Assembly (NCBI RefSeq): GCF_938036805.1
Contig: NZ_CALHWC010000193.1
Location: forward strand, 1-17,588
Direction: 5' to 3'
Length of the DNA: 17,588 nucleotides
Source of the DNA: an uncultured Streptococcus sp.
GTDB lineage: Bacteria > Bacillota > Bacilli > Lactobacillales > Streptococcaceae
Within the stretch, counting starts at the first letter, position 1. Each line of letters begins with the position of its first letter. The notes below the pieces were generated by a model. It did not search any database. It was not told the DNA's origin and saw nothing but the letters and a program-made list of their open reading frames with translations. This document shows, one piece after another, positions 7,401-13,845 of this stretch. Made by a program: the position numbers and the translations under genes.

Positions 7401-10118
7401 CACCCGAGTTTCATCCTTTGTAACCAACTCTAACTCGAGAACCTCATGCACGGGAGCACTATCTGGAACGGTGCCATAGGCAGTTAACTCAGACTTCTCG
7501 TGTACAGGAGCGCTAGCAGGAACCGTGCCATAATCAGACAACTCGGGTTTATCGTGTACGGGAGCGCTATCAGGTACCGTGCTATAATCAGTTAACTCGG
7601 GTTTATCGTGCACAGGAGCGCTATCGGGTACCGTACCATACTCCGTTAACTCGGGGACTTCGTGTACAGGGGCACTATCAGGAACAGTGCCATAATCAGA
7701 CAACTCTGGCTTCTCGTGCACGGGAGCGCTGTCTGGAACCGTACCATAACTAGTTAACTCGGGAACCTCGTGTAAAGGAGCGGTATCAGGGACCGCGCCA
7801 TAATCAGACAACTCTGGCTTCTCATATACAGGAGCAAAATCGGGAACGGTGCCATAGCTAGTTAATTCAGGGACTTCGTGTACGGGAGCGCTAGCAGGGA
7901 CCGTACCATAACTAGTAAGCTCGGGAACCTCTTGCACGGGAGCGCTATCTGGAACTGTACCATAGGCAGTTAACTCTGGTTTCTCGTGTACTGGAGCGTT
8001 ATCGGGTGCCGTACCATAATCAGTTAACTCTGGCTTCTCGTGCACAGGAGCGGTATCCGGAACAGTGCCATAGCTAGTTAACCCAGGCTTCTCGTGCACA
8101 GGAGCGCTATCTGGAACGGTTCCATAACCAGTTAACTCGGGGACTTCATGCACAGGAGCACTATCTGGGACCGTACCATAACTAGTGAGCTCGGGAACCT
8201 CATGAACTGGAGCGCTATCTGGAACTGTACCATAGGCAGTTAACTCTGGTTTCTCGTGCACCGGAGCACTAGCGGGGACTGTGCCATAACCAGACAACTC
8301 GGGGTTCTCGTGCACAGGAGCACTAGCGGGGACTGTGCCATAATCAGACAACTCGGGAACTTCATGTACTGGAGCGGTATCAGGGACTGTGCCATAATTA
8401 GTGAGCTCTGGGACTTCGTGCACAGGGGCCGTATCTGGAACTGTACCATGGACAGACAGCTCTGGTTTCTCGTGCACAGGAGCGCTATCTGGAACCGTGC
8501 CATAATCAGACAACTCGGGGACTTCATGCACGGGGGCGCTAGTAGGGACTGTGCCATAACTAGTAAGCTCGGGAACCTCGTGCACGGGAGCGGTATCTGG
8601 GACCATGCCATAACCAGGCAACTCGGGAACCTCGTGCACCGGAGCATTAGCAGGTACTGTACCATAGTCAGTTAACTCAGGGTTCTCGTGTACGGGAGCG
8701 CTAGCAGGTACCGTGCCATAACTAGACAACTCGGGTTTCGCTTGCACGGGAGCGCTATCTGGAACAACGCCATAGCTAGTTAACTCAGGGTTCTCGTGTA
8801 CGAGGGCAGTATCTGGAACTGTGCCATAGGCAGACAACTCGGGTTTCTCGTGCACAGGAGCGATATCTGGGACTGTACCATAACTAGTTAACTCAGGTTT
8901 CTCGTGCACGGGAGCGCTATCGGGTACCGTACCATAGCCTGACAACTCTGATTTCTCATGCACGGGAGCGGTATCTGGAACGGTGCCATAACTAGTGAGC
9001 TCTGAAACTTCATGGATTGGAGCTTCTTTAGGAACAGCCTTATTTGCTGCAGTCCCGACTAAAACAACTTCTGAAACAGGCTCAGTGGTTACTTGATCGG
9101 AAACCTGCTTGCTCTCTACGACTTTTCCCTCAACACTATAATGACGTGTAACGATCTTGCGCGTTCCTGGAATGCCTGCGCGAATCACTCGGGATTGTCC
9201 TTCGGCTAAGTCATCTGAATACTGATACTCCGTTTTATAGGGAATTTCTTGGATCTGGGTCGTTGCTTGACTTGTAAATTGCAGTTCTGGTCGCTCATGA
9301 ACAGGTGTTTGACGAGCAAATTGCCCTTCTTTAGCAGCAATTTCCTCCCTTTCCTTCTGGGAGAGATGGCCTCCGCCAGCAGGCTGCGCCTCTTTCGGAG
9401 CTTCAGTATGCTTAGGGCGACCTGCTAAATCTTTCAACTGTTGATCAGGCTGACTAGATGAGGCTTCCTTTTGCGGAGCTGGAAGCTGAGAATTTCCCGT
9501 TTGAGCCAGTTGATACTGTGCTTCTTTTTTAAGGTAACCAATATACTGGTAGCCAGCAATTTTCAATGGTTCTGGCAACTGATCGCCAACGGCCAAAGTC
9601 AGACTTTGATTATAAGCAGCCAGATCCATACTGCTGACTGCCAAAACAGAAGCTGGCAGAAGCACAGAACCCAAGCCTGTCACAAGCAAAATAGAAGACA
9701 GGTATCTCTTGCCATTTTTCCCTCGCGCCAGCACTAAAACGACCAAGGCCAGTCCTGTAGCTGCAAAAGCCGCTCCCAAAAGGCCTGACTCTCCTGTCTT
9801 AGGGAGCTTTCCTAACAAGCTTTCCTGCTTTGTCGGACGGTAAACCAAATAATAAGTGTCCGAATTTTCTTCCGCAAATTTGGGAAGTTCCTTCACGATA
9901 GCAGCTTTTTCAGCCTCAGTCAGATCACTCTCCACCACATAGTGATACTGAACGAGGGTAGACTGATTGGCAGACACTTCCGCTGCGTCAACAGAGCTGA
10001 CAGCTCCTCCCATTGTAGTACACAAAAAGAAGCTTCCGATAGTAGCGGAAACTAGACCTACAGACAGCTTTCTAAAAGAATAGCGCTGGTATATGTCACC
10101 AGTGACTCTTTTTCTCAT
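1461..10118 (-). CDS. Giant M26 zinc metalloprotease, cell-wall anchored (IgA1 protease/ZmpB family)
   Basis: The protein has 2885 residues, well above the roughly 1900-2000 I associate with streptococcal IgA1 proteases; the excess is mostly repeats. Order: YSIRK-like signal (YSFRKLSVGLVS, residues 13-24) with cleavage near 45-50; LPKTGE at 105-110 followed by two hydrophobic segments (about 112-131 and 139-161); a first G5 domain at about 287-358; 29 repeats of 18 residues (375-896); five 96-residue G5 modules (897-1375); helical FIVAR-like segments (about 1376-1515); a GLUG-like beta-helix stretch (about 1760-1975, GGLVGRLEDNARISRSYVTG); and the catalytic C-terminal domain. HEMTH at 2531-2535 plus Glu2555 is the complete zinc site, so the enzyme should be active. 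AGGGA lies 5 bases before the ATG. It has its own promoter and a terminator at 1391-1434. Members cleave IgA1 hinge or other host glycoproteins. The substrate cannot be read from sequence, so I do not choose between iga and zmpB. Confidence 0.95.
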   Translation of the reverse strand: MRKRVTGDIYQRYSFRKLSVGLVSATIGSFFLCTTMGGAVSSVDAAEVSANQSTLVQYHYVVESDLTEAEKAAIVKELPKFAEENSDTYYLVYRPTKQESLLGKLPKTGESGLLGAAFAATGLALVVLVLARGKNGKRYLSSILLVTGLGSVLLPASVLAVSSMDLAAYNQSLTLAVGDQLPEPLKIAGYQYIGYLKKEAQYQLAQTGNSQLPAPQKEASSSQPDQQLKDLAGRPKHTEAPKEAQPAGGGHLSQKEREEIAAKEGQFARQTPVHERPELQFTSQATTQIQEIPYKTEYQYSDDLAEGQSRVIRAGIPGTRKIVTRHYSVEGKVVESKQVSDQVTTEPVSEVVLVGTAANKAVPKEAPIHEVSELTSYGTVPDTAPVHEKSELSGYGTVPDSAPVHEKPELTSYGTVPDIAPVHEKPELSAYGTVPDTALVHENPELTSYGVVPDSAPVQAKPELSSYGTVPASAPVHENPELTDYGTVPANAPVHEVPELPGYGMVPDTAPVHEVPELTSYGTVPTSAPVHEVPELSDYGTVPDSAPVHEKPELSVHGTVPDTAPVHEVPELTNYGTVPDTAPVHEVPELSDYGTVPASAPVHENPELSGYGTVPASAPVHEKPELTAYGTVPDSAPVHEVPELTSYGTVPDSAPVHEVPELTGYGTVPDSAPVHEKPGLTSYGTVPDTAPVHEKPELTDYGTAPDNAPVHEKPELTAYGTVPDSAPVQEVPELTSYGTVPASAPVHEVPELTSYGTVPDFAPVYEKPELSDYGAVPDTAPLHEVPELTSYGTVPDSAPVHEKPELSDYGTVPDSAPVHEVPELTEYGTVPDSAPVHDKPELTDYSTVPDSAPVHDKPELSDYGTVPASAPVHEKSELTAYGTVPDSAPVHEVLELELVTKDETRVEKTAFNIEEQYTDELPQDARQIVTPGVPGERTIKTRIYTSNGQEIARQELSNEETLAPVTQVVKIGTAKSYMVPSTAPQESALPEYPLTYKDETRVEKIDFTTREEETDDLVQGARQIVTPGVQGERTIKTRVYTSNGQELARQELSNEETLTPVTQVVKIGTAKSHMVPSTAPQESALPEYPLTYADETRVEKIDFTPREEETDELVQGARRIVTPGVPGERTIKTRVYTSNGQELARQELSNEETLTPVTQVVKIGTAKPHMVPSTAPQEPALPEYPLTYTDETRVEKIDFTTREEETDELVQGARRIVTPGVPGERTIKARVYSSNGQELARQELYNEETLAPVTQVVKIGTAKSSMVPSTAPQESALPEYPLTYTDETRVEKIDFTTREEETDELVRGARQIVTPGVRGERTIKTRVYTSNGQELDRQELSNEQTRAAVAQLVKVGTMKPHRVPSDAPQVEALKEFDLISLHNLLTEAEKIKTQARYFNDSPSHQAAYDTALVAGQALLSQSQSSQAEVDQLVDQINQAKVQLQGLEVDKARLQNEHDSGRTVQTTVQYKNADADKKAAYTNELAKAEGILNNQTATQVQVNQAFVSLTASKTALNGVPKVKPTVSILSLTENPEDKSVTVQYSLEDKTKSFRSATAELYKGDQLVRSLPIDNVAGSLKIDDLDYYTGYTLKTKLTYELDAGSLTELEKDSHNFELQYKKIAFRDIDSAEFYRKEKDQFKRVVSMSAIPTDLSNYFVKVKSSESKDMLLPVHSMAEGQKDGKAVYKVRVSLPELVQESETGYKSGYDFYISRAVPSQQSVYTSFAGLVDAMKKNMAGNFVLGADLDASEVSLAPADYVYLRGNFTGSLTGNHNGKQYAIYNLAKPLFENLKSGSSISNLDLKEVNIVGTYDSAALARSADNARITDVSAQGRVSVVGNASQAAGLVVVASNSQITNSSFTGTIQANDKQYKAYNVGGLVANLKGGNSLLSQSRADVTILAGAQTNEQRFGGLVGRLEDNARISRSYVTGKIQNSTKNGQIGGVVGSNYFNGLIDNVISNVSGTNVYSISGDQDYKNDRIREAYAVEGNESLGNDQFVTSTLTLDQASEKLASLDIRTTLDDSNLNLHTVDYSKEKNAREDRLIAYANMEKLLPFYNKETIVAYGNKLPDHHKLNTEYLLDVVPMKGDQMITDIHSNKTAINRLMLHFEDKTVDYLNLTYKGDFKHQAIAEYTVNGLDLLYTPEAFLSDYSRVLNQVLPELNKVALDSPAMRTVLGVNADASLDELYLDTAFEKVKTKLAEELRKVLTMDQSINTEGDVVADYVAQKITANKEAFMLGLTYLNRWYNINYDKTNVKDLSAYKFDFFGNHKASTLDTIIALGQSGFENLKAKNNHLAYDNSLSEATGKRGLFNYLESYRQLFLPDKTNNEWLKTNTKAYIVESKSDIAEARQLQDAAKDKSKYSVGVYDKITADNWEHKGMLLPLLTMTEKGVYVISNMSTISMGAYDRYRLDANGRVRTDAELAEYVEDRVRKTAEYQRDHYDFWYKILSPESKDKLFRSVLVYDGFLLKDKTGQTYWASANDKKSLAMQEFFGPAGKWYPSKGYNAYATGSVTHFDRARLLEDYGNSVYTHEMTHNSDGSIYFEGYGRREGLGAELYARGLLQSTPSPNEPTITLNTLFKTDKDSKTRMHTYNFKERVQNAADLQHYVHGMFDMIYTLDYLEGTSMVKQSDAAKLQWFRKMENYYITDKYGKQTHAGNQTRSFTAEEIKQLTSFESLIDNDVITRRENKDSGQYPRNGYLSLSLFSPIYSALSNPNGAPGDVMFRRTAYELLAAKGYHEGFVPYVSGEFSEEAVAEGKITWDGWLRRDVGLVTDQKVLENVFKGEYASWAAFKKAMYQERIDQLTKLKPITIEYELRNPNSTKQVTIRSYAEMQKLMDEAVAEDVRNITNATNRVEASWVNLLKKKIYNAYLRETDDFRQSIFNK
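2454..2528 (-). other. Zinc-binding active site of the M26 protease
   Basis: These codons encode residues 2531-2555. His2531 and His2535 (HEMTH) are zinc ligands with Glu2532 as catalytic base, and Glu2555 lies 20 residues after the second His in the segment GLGAELYARG. This is the HExxH-x20-E pattern of the M26 family. All key residues are present. Confidence 0.92.
5994..7430 (-). repeat. Five tandem 288-bp repeats encoding G5 modules
   Basis: Five consecutive copies encode 96 residues each (the first 95), residues 897-1375 of the protease. Each contains DETRVEK, a variable acidic stretch, GAR(Q/R)IVTPGV.GERTIK, VYTSNGQELARQELSNEET, and VVKIGTAK..MVPSTAPQ. These are G5-type modules with a proline-rich linker. 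The middle copies are nearly identical at protein and DNA level, while the first and last are more diverged, as expected for an array growing by unequal recombination from within. Period 288 is divisible by 3, so copy-number change keeps the frame. A further, isolated G5 domain precedes the 18-residue array. Confidence 0.93.
7431..8996 (-). repeat. 29 tandem 54-bp repeats encoding 18-residue units
   Basis: The array is exactly 29 x 54 bp and encodes residues 375-896. The consensus unit is (T/S)xYGTVPDSAPVHExPEL. Position 2 varies (S, G, A, D, N, V, E), positions 8-9 vary (DS, DT, AS, AN, TS and others), and position 15 is mostly K, V or N. YG, VP, AP and EL are nearly fixed. The proline-rich acidic sequence suggests an extended stalk between the wall-proximal G5 domain and the five G5 modules. 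Unit count can be expected to differ between strains, with no frame change. Confidence 0.95.
9636..9806 (-). other. N-terminal LPXTG sorting signal with two membrane segments
   Basis: These codons encode residues 105-161 of the protease: LPKTGE, a hydrophobic segment (about 112-131), a short basic loop (RGKNGKR), and a second hydrophobic segment (about 139-161). The position near the N-terminus, rather than at the C-terminus, is a known peculiarity of streptococcal IgA1 and Zmp proteases. Sortase cleavage here would separate a small N-terminal peptide from the rest, so how the large C-terminal part is held at the surface is not obvious from sequence. Confidence 0.85.
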
Positions 10119-10154
10119 AAAATTCCCTTTTCTTCATATAATAAGCTAATAAAA

Positions 10155-10183
10155 ATTTTACTGAATTTTACTCAAAATTGCAA
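10155..10183 (-). promoter_or_regulatory. Promoter of the M26 protease gene
   Basis: Reading the minus strand, TTGCAA (10183-10178) and TAAAAT (10160-10155) are 17 bp apart. Transcription should start near 10148, giving a leader of about 30 bases. The ribosome site AGGGA (10124-10128) lies 5 bases before the ATG at 10118. The -10 sits inside a 10-bp direct repeat (10154-10163 and 10164-10173, 9 of 10 identical), a possible regulator contact. Confidence 0.68.
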
Positions 10184-10254
10184 TCCCTTAGCCTTATAAA
10201 ATACTTTTCTTTCAGCTGTCGACAGGGAGAGGAAGGCTTTTATTTTTAGCGAAA

Positions 10255-10288
10255 AGCAAAAAGCAGATTCCCTGTGAGAGAACCTACT
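10255..10288 (-). terminator. Probable intrinsic terminator of the lipid-type operon
   Basis: On the minus strand, 11 bases after the acyltransferase stop codon, AGTAGGTTCTC (10288-10278) pairs with GGGAATCTGCT (10272-10262) through a 5-base loop. Three of the 11 pairs are G-U. T5 GC T4 follows. The stem is imperfect, so partial read-through into the protease gene is possible. Confidence 0.5.
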
Positions 10289-10298
10289 GTGTTACAGA

Positions 10299-11375
10299 TC
10301 ATCTAAGTCTCAAATCCAACTCAAAGAGGCCATACTCATGCTTGTCCCCTTGCAATTCTGCCGCATAATGACGCGTGACGGTTTTTTGGTGAATCAGGGC
10401 GCCGATAGCTGAGGCTTGCCGTTTCTGCGCTTCTTTAAAAATCGGATAGACCAAGGCAGAGCCCAAGCCCAAGAATTCTTCATCCACTCCCAGATACATA
10501 ATCGTATAACGTTTGGCAAAATGCTTGGTCCAAAAAAGCTTGGCTAGATTAAGAGGAGTCAGTTTTTGATAAACCAGAGAGCCATAGTCCGGCATGGTAA
10601 TCAGAAAACCAGCTAGCCTGCCATCCTTATAGGCCAGCTTAACCATGGAAAAATCAAGAATATACTGGTATTTTTGAAAAATTTGACTGAACTGCTGACT
10701 GGAAATTGACCGATAAATCGGGAAATCTTGATAGAGGCGATTAAGTAGTTCGAAAACCTGCAGCGAGGCTTGATCCCAGTCCTTCTTTTTGGGAGAACAA
10801 ATGATGAAACCTGCTTTTTCAAAAGACTCAAAGCGATGAGCTAGCTTGTCCTGATGAGTTTGATTGCTGACCTTGGGATAAAAATTGGACAGATAGCGCT
10901 CCTTGAGCTCAAAACCAGCAGCCTGCCAGAGTTGAGGATAATAGTCTGGATTATGAGGTTCTCCAGTAAAAGGGAGCTCCTCTGTTCCAGTCAACTGCAT
11001 TCGATAACCCAGCCAAAAGCTTGCCTGTACGGGACCAATTATCTTAATCACTCCGAGACTGCGAGCAAAACCTGCTAAATGCTCGATAAAAGCAGATGCA
11101 ATTTGTTGATTATTGATCGACTCGAAAAATCCCAAGTAAGCAGCCTCATCATCTGAATAAAAGGTCAGAAGTCCTCTAATACAAGGCCGACCGTCCTCAT
11201 AGCCAACAAAGGCATAGGTATCTAAGTCAGAACTCAGCGGGTGACTGTCTTCGATCAAAGCTAGTTCGTCCTCTTCTGACTGCATAAGGTGGTCTGGCTG
11301 GTAAATCTGCTTGGGCAGGGCTAGAAAATCATCCAGCTCTGTCGTATTGGGTTTGACCGGTTTAATTTCCAGCAT
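10299..11375 (-). CDS. Large GNAT-fold acyltransferase-like protein (YghO-like)
   Basis: The 358-residue soluble protein resembles the double-GNAT-fold family that includes E. coli YghO. Marks are LGFFES at 81-86, GPVQASFWLGYRM from 114, and HNPDYYPQLWQAAGFEL at 141-157, matching the family's GP..S and NP.YY..L.E..GF pattern. A C-terminal GNAT acetyl-CoA-type motif follows at about 294-316 (LGVDEEFLGLGSALVYP). Enzymes of this fold move acyl groups from acyl-CoA or acyl-ACP to amines; the substrate here is unknown. In this operon an aminophospholipid, amine or amino-alcohol intermediate is a reasonable guess. The start is certain: AAGGAGG lies 6 bases before the ATG. It overlaps the preceding dikinase gene by 14 bases and is the last gene of the operon. 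Confidence 0.75.
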   Translation of the reverse strand: MLEIKPVKPNTTELDDFLALPKQIYQPDHLMQSEEDELALIEDSHPLSSDLDTYAFVGYEDGRPCIRGLLTFYSDDEAAYLGFFESINNQQIASAFIEHLAGFARSLGVIKIIGPVQASFWLGYRMQLTGTEELPFTGEPHNPDYYPQLWQAAGFELKERYLSNFYPKVSNQTHQDKLAHRFESFEKAGFIICSPKKKDWDQASLQVFELLNRLYQDFPIYRSISSQQFSQIFQKYQYILDFSMVKLAYKDGRLAGFLITMPDYGSLVYQKLTPLNLAKLFWTKHFAKRYTIMYLGVDEEFLGLGSALVYPIFKEAQKRQASAIGALIHQKTVTRHYAAELQGDKHEYGLFELDLRLR

Positions 11376-13845
11376 GGTCTTCCTCCTTGATTAGTCGAAT
11401 CTTGCCAGTCAGGCCATCCATCTCAATCCAATCACCGTTTTGTAGCTGGCTGCAGGCACCTCTGACATTGACAATGGAAGGAATACCCAACTCGCGGGAA
11501 ATAATGGCCGTGTGCGAGAGCAAAGACCCCTGCTCAGCAATGACCCCCTTGGCTTGGGTCAGAAGATAGACCCAGCCCGGATCGGTCATCTTGGTCACGA
11601 TAATCCGGTCCTGAGCAGACTCAATCTCCTGCACATCTTCCACAACCAAAACCTGAGCCTTGACGCAGCCAGGTGAGCAGCCAATCCCTTGTAAGGCGTG
11701 AATAGCCGTATTATGACTGCTGGTGTGGTTTTGTGGTTTCAGGTATTTCTCAAAGACCTGTCCAGCAAAAACATAGCGACTAAAGGTTGGCAGTTCCTTA
11801 TCAGCTTCCAACTTCTCTCGACGCTCGGCTATCAAGCCACTAACATCTCTGGGCTTTCTGGTCAGCTCAAACAGCTCTTCCTTTGTCAGGTAAAAAACAT
11901 CGTCAGGCGTAGCCAGCAGCCCTTGCTCGGCCAATTGCTGGCTCAGAGTTCGGAAAATCTGCCGCATCATGCCATAGATCCGTGTGCGGTTTAAGCGGGA
12001 GCTTTCCCGATATCTAACACCAGTCATGGCTCGCTTGCGAAGAAAATTCGTCCACCAGCCTGATTTTTGCTCCTCTTCTTCAAGTTTCTGAGGGGCCAAC
12101 TTCTTCTCCTCTTGCTGGCACATTTGCAGCAGGAGCTTGATCAGACGCTCTGGGTGCGTTCGAAAGGTGGGAGTTTCTAACTTCAACTCTTCCGGAGCCC
12201 GATCGCCAAATTCATGGATAAAATGAGTAATTTCTTGAACCAAAGGATGCTGGCGATTTAGAAAGACTGCTGGACTTTCACTTACCATGGCCTGTCTAAT
12301 CTCTGCATTTTCTTCTGCTTTCAGCTGAGCTGTTAAAGCCTGCAGAGCCAAAGCCGGCCTCATACTTTCAATCTGCTCAATTCCCGCAATCTCAGCCTGA
12401 ACCGCTCCGCCGCGACGTGACTTCTTCAGGAGACCAGTATAGACAAAGGCATAGAGGTCATTAACCAGAGTAATGTCCCAGTGAGCCAGAATATCCTCTT
12501 TTAGCTTGCTGACCAAGGCAATCAAGGTCTCCGCATCTGCGTCGGGAGAAAAGCTCGCTTCGTATTCGCGTTGAATCTGGGCGAACTGCTCTTCCAATTG
12601 CCGCATTTGCTTGGGCGCTGTCCAGAACTCTCGAATAATGCGGAGCATGATTTGCAGGCGTTTGAAAGCAGACAGGTGCACCGGCATCTGAGGCACCTCT
12701 GTCTCTCGCACTCCCAGCATATCCTGCCAGATAGGAATGATTTTCTTCGAAAAAGGTAAAAGCTGCAAGAGCTGATACCAGCTCTGAATCTGGTAATAAA
12801 CCCGGCTATTGACCGGCTGCAGCATATTTTGAAAAGTGGCTTCATAGGCAGCCAACTCAGGGGCATCCTTGCCAACCAAGCGCTGGGCCAGACTGCGAAA
12901 AATGCTGGCATAAGCCTCTTGGATAAAGCTAATGGTCAAAGGACTAGAAACGCCCGGATAGCTCTCGACAATGTTGCTGTTATCCAGAATAATCCGCTGT
13001 CCCTCTGGCAAGGTGGTAATAGGTCGAGCCTGCAAGAGATAGAGCTGGCCATTGGCGAAGGTGAACTCCATATCCATATAAGGTTCGAAAAGCTGACTTA
13101 CCTGGCTAGCCAAGGCTTGTAACTTCTCAAGTTGTTCCTGTGATAGGTCTGGTGAGTCCTCCGTCTGCTCCGTATAAAAGAGCTGGTCCTTGGGATGGAG
13201 GGTCACCATCGTCGTAGGAATCTTATCCTCAACAACCTTGTTGCCCAAGCCCCGACCGATGACAATTATGTGCTCGTTCAGAATGCCCTTAGGATTAGCT
13301 GTGAAGTAAATCCCTGACAAGTCTCCCTCCTGCATAAGCTGGATAATACAAATCATCTGTGCCTGCTTCAAAGATAGTCCCTGCTCAAATAGATAACTAA
13401 GAGCTGACTCCTGATAAAGAGAGAGCAAGGTCGCTTGGATGGCTTCTTTAAGTCCTTCTGGACTGACATTAAGCTGGCTTTCAAACTGACCGGCAAAGGA
13501 TGAAACCTTCCCATCCTCAATGGTTGCAGATGAGCGGACTGCAAAGCGACAGTCTGTCTGGAAAAATTCCCTACGAACCCAACTTTCTGCTGCCGTCAGA
13601 TCTTCTTGACTAAACTGCTCTATGGCCCAGTCCTGCAGCTGCTGACTGAGCTGGGACAAGTCCAACTCTCCAGACCGATAGGCTTCCTCCATCCGCTCCA
13701 AGTCAGCAGAGCTAACAGATTTTTGAAAAAAGTCAAAAGCAAACACAGCAAAGTCAGGAACCGGCAAACCAGCAGCCTGCATTTTCAGCAAATGATAGGC
13801 CTTACCTCCGACCTGGTCAAGCCCTGTCTGCTTGATTCTTTGCAT
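11362..13845 (-). CDS. RPH/PEP-synthase-like dikinase with swivelling histidine domain
   Basis: The 827-residue protein has an N-terminal ATP-grasp (PPDK_N) domain: VGGKAYHLLKMQAAGLPVP at about 12-30, VRSSATIED near 103-111, SSFAGQFESQLNV, and DMEFTF..LYLLQARPIT near 258-277. A long middle domain begins with SNIVESYPGVSSPLT and contains FGDRAPEELKLETPT. The C-terminal mobile phosphohistidine domain carries SHTAIISRELGIPS with catalytic His778 (ATG numbering). The PEP/pyruvate TIM barrel of true PEP synthase is absent. This is the layout of rifampin phosphotransferase, which moves the beta-phosphate of ATP to an alcohol and releases AMP and phosphate. The acceptor here is unknown. I start at the ATG at 13845, which shares one base with the preceding stop (TGATG) and has GGGGG 7 bases upstream; a TTG one codon earlier is less likely. 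It has a paralogue at the start of the operon. Confidence 0.85.
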   Translation of the reverse strand: MQRIKQTGLDQVGGKAYHLLKMQAAGLPVPDFAVFAFDFFQKSVSSADLERMEEAYRSGELDLSQLSQQLQDWAIEQFSQEDLTAAESWVRREFFQTDCRFAVRSSATIEDGKVSSFAGQFESQLNVSPEGLKEAIQATLLSLYQESALSYLFEQGLSLKQAQMICIIQLMQEGDLSGIYFTANPKGILNEHIIVIGRGLGNKVVEDKIPTTMVTLHPKDQLFYTEQTEDSPDLSQEQLEKLQALASQVSQLFEPYMDMEFTFANGQLYLLQARPITTLPEGQRIILDNSNIVESYPGVSSPLTISFIQEAYASIFRSLAQRLVGKDAPELAAYEATFQNMLQPVNSRVYYQIQSWYQLLQLLPFSKKIIPIWQDMLGVRETEVPQMPVHLSAFKRLQIMLRIIREFWTAPKQMRQLEEQFAQIQREYEASFSPDADAETLIALVSKLKEDILAHWDITLVNDLYAFVYTGLLKKSRRGGAVQAEIAGIEQIESMRPALALQALTAQLKAEENAEIRQAMVSESPAVFLNRQHPLVQEITHFIHEFGDRAPEELKLETPTFRTHPERLIKLLLQMCQQEEKKLAPQKLEEEEQKSGWWTNFLRKRAMTGVRYRESSRLNRTRIYGMMRQIFRTLSQQLAEQGLLATPDDVFYLTKEELFELTRKPRDVSGLIAERREKLEADKELPTFSRYVFAGQVFEKYLKPQNHTSSHNTAIHALQGIGCSPGCVKAQVLVVEDVQEIESAQDRIIVTKMTDPGWVYLLTQAKGVIAEQGSLLSHTAIISRELGIPSIVNVRGACSQLQNGDWIEMDGLTGKIRLIKEEDHAGN

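Noticed and set aside
8256..8675. Open frames on the plus strand and in other minus frames across the repeat array (up to about 140 codons)
   Set aside because: They follow the 54-bp period and are shadows of the repeat codons, with no ribosome site and no recognisable product.
7431..8996. Regularly spaced repeats resembling a CRISPR array or intergenic minisatellite
   Set aside because: The 54-bp units are contiguous, lack unique spacers, stay in one reading frame and encode a conserved peptide inside the protease.
1461..10118. Naming the protease iga, zmpB or zmpC
   Set aside because: The HEMTH domain and stalk are shared across the family, and substrate cannot be assigned without comparing the catalytic domains.
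11362..13845. Annotation as rifampin phosphotransferase (antibiotic resistance) or PEP synthase
   Set aside because: The domain layout matches RPH, but the operon context is lipid-like and many RPH-fold proteins do not act on rifamycins. PEP synthase is excluded by the missing C-terminal barrel.
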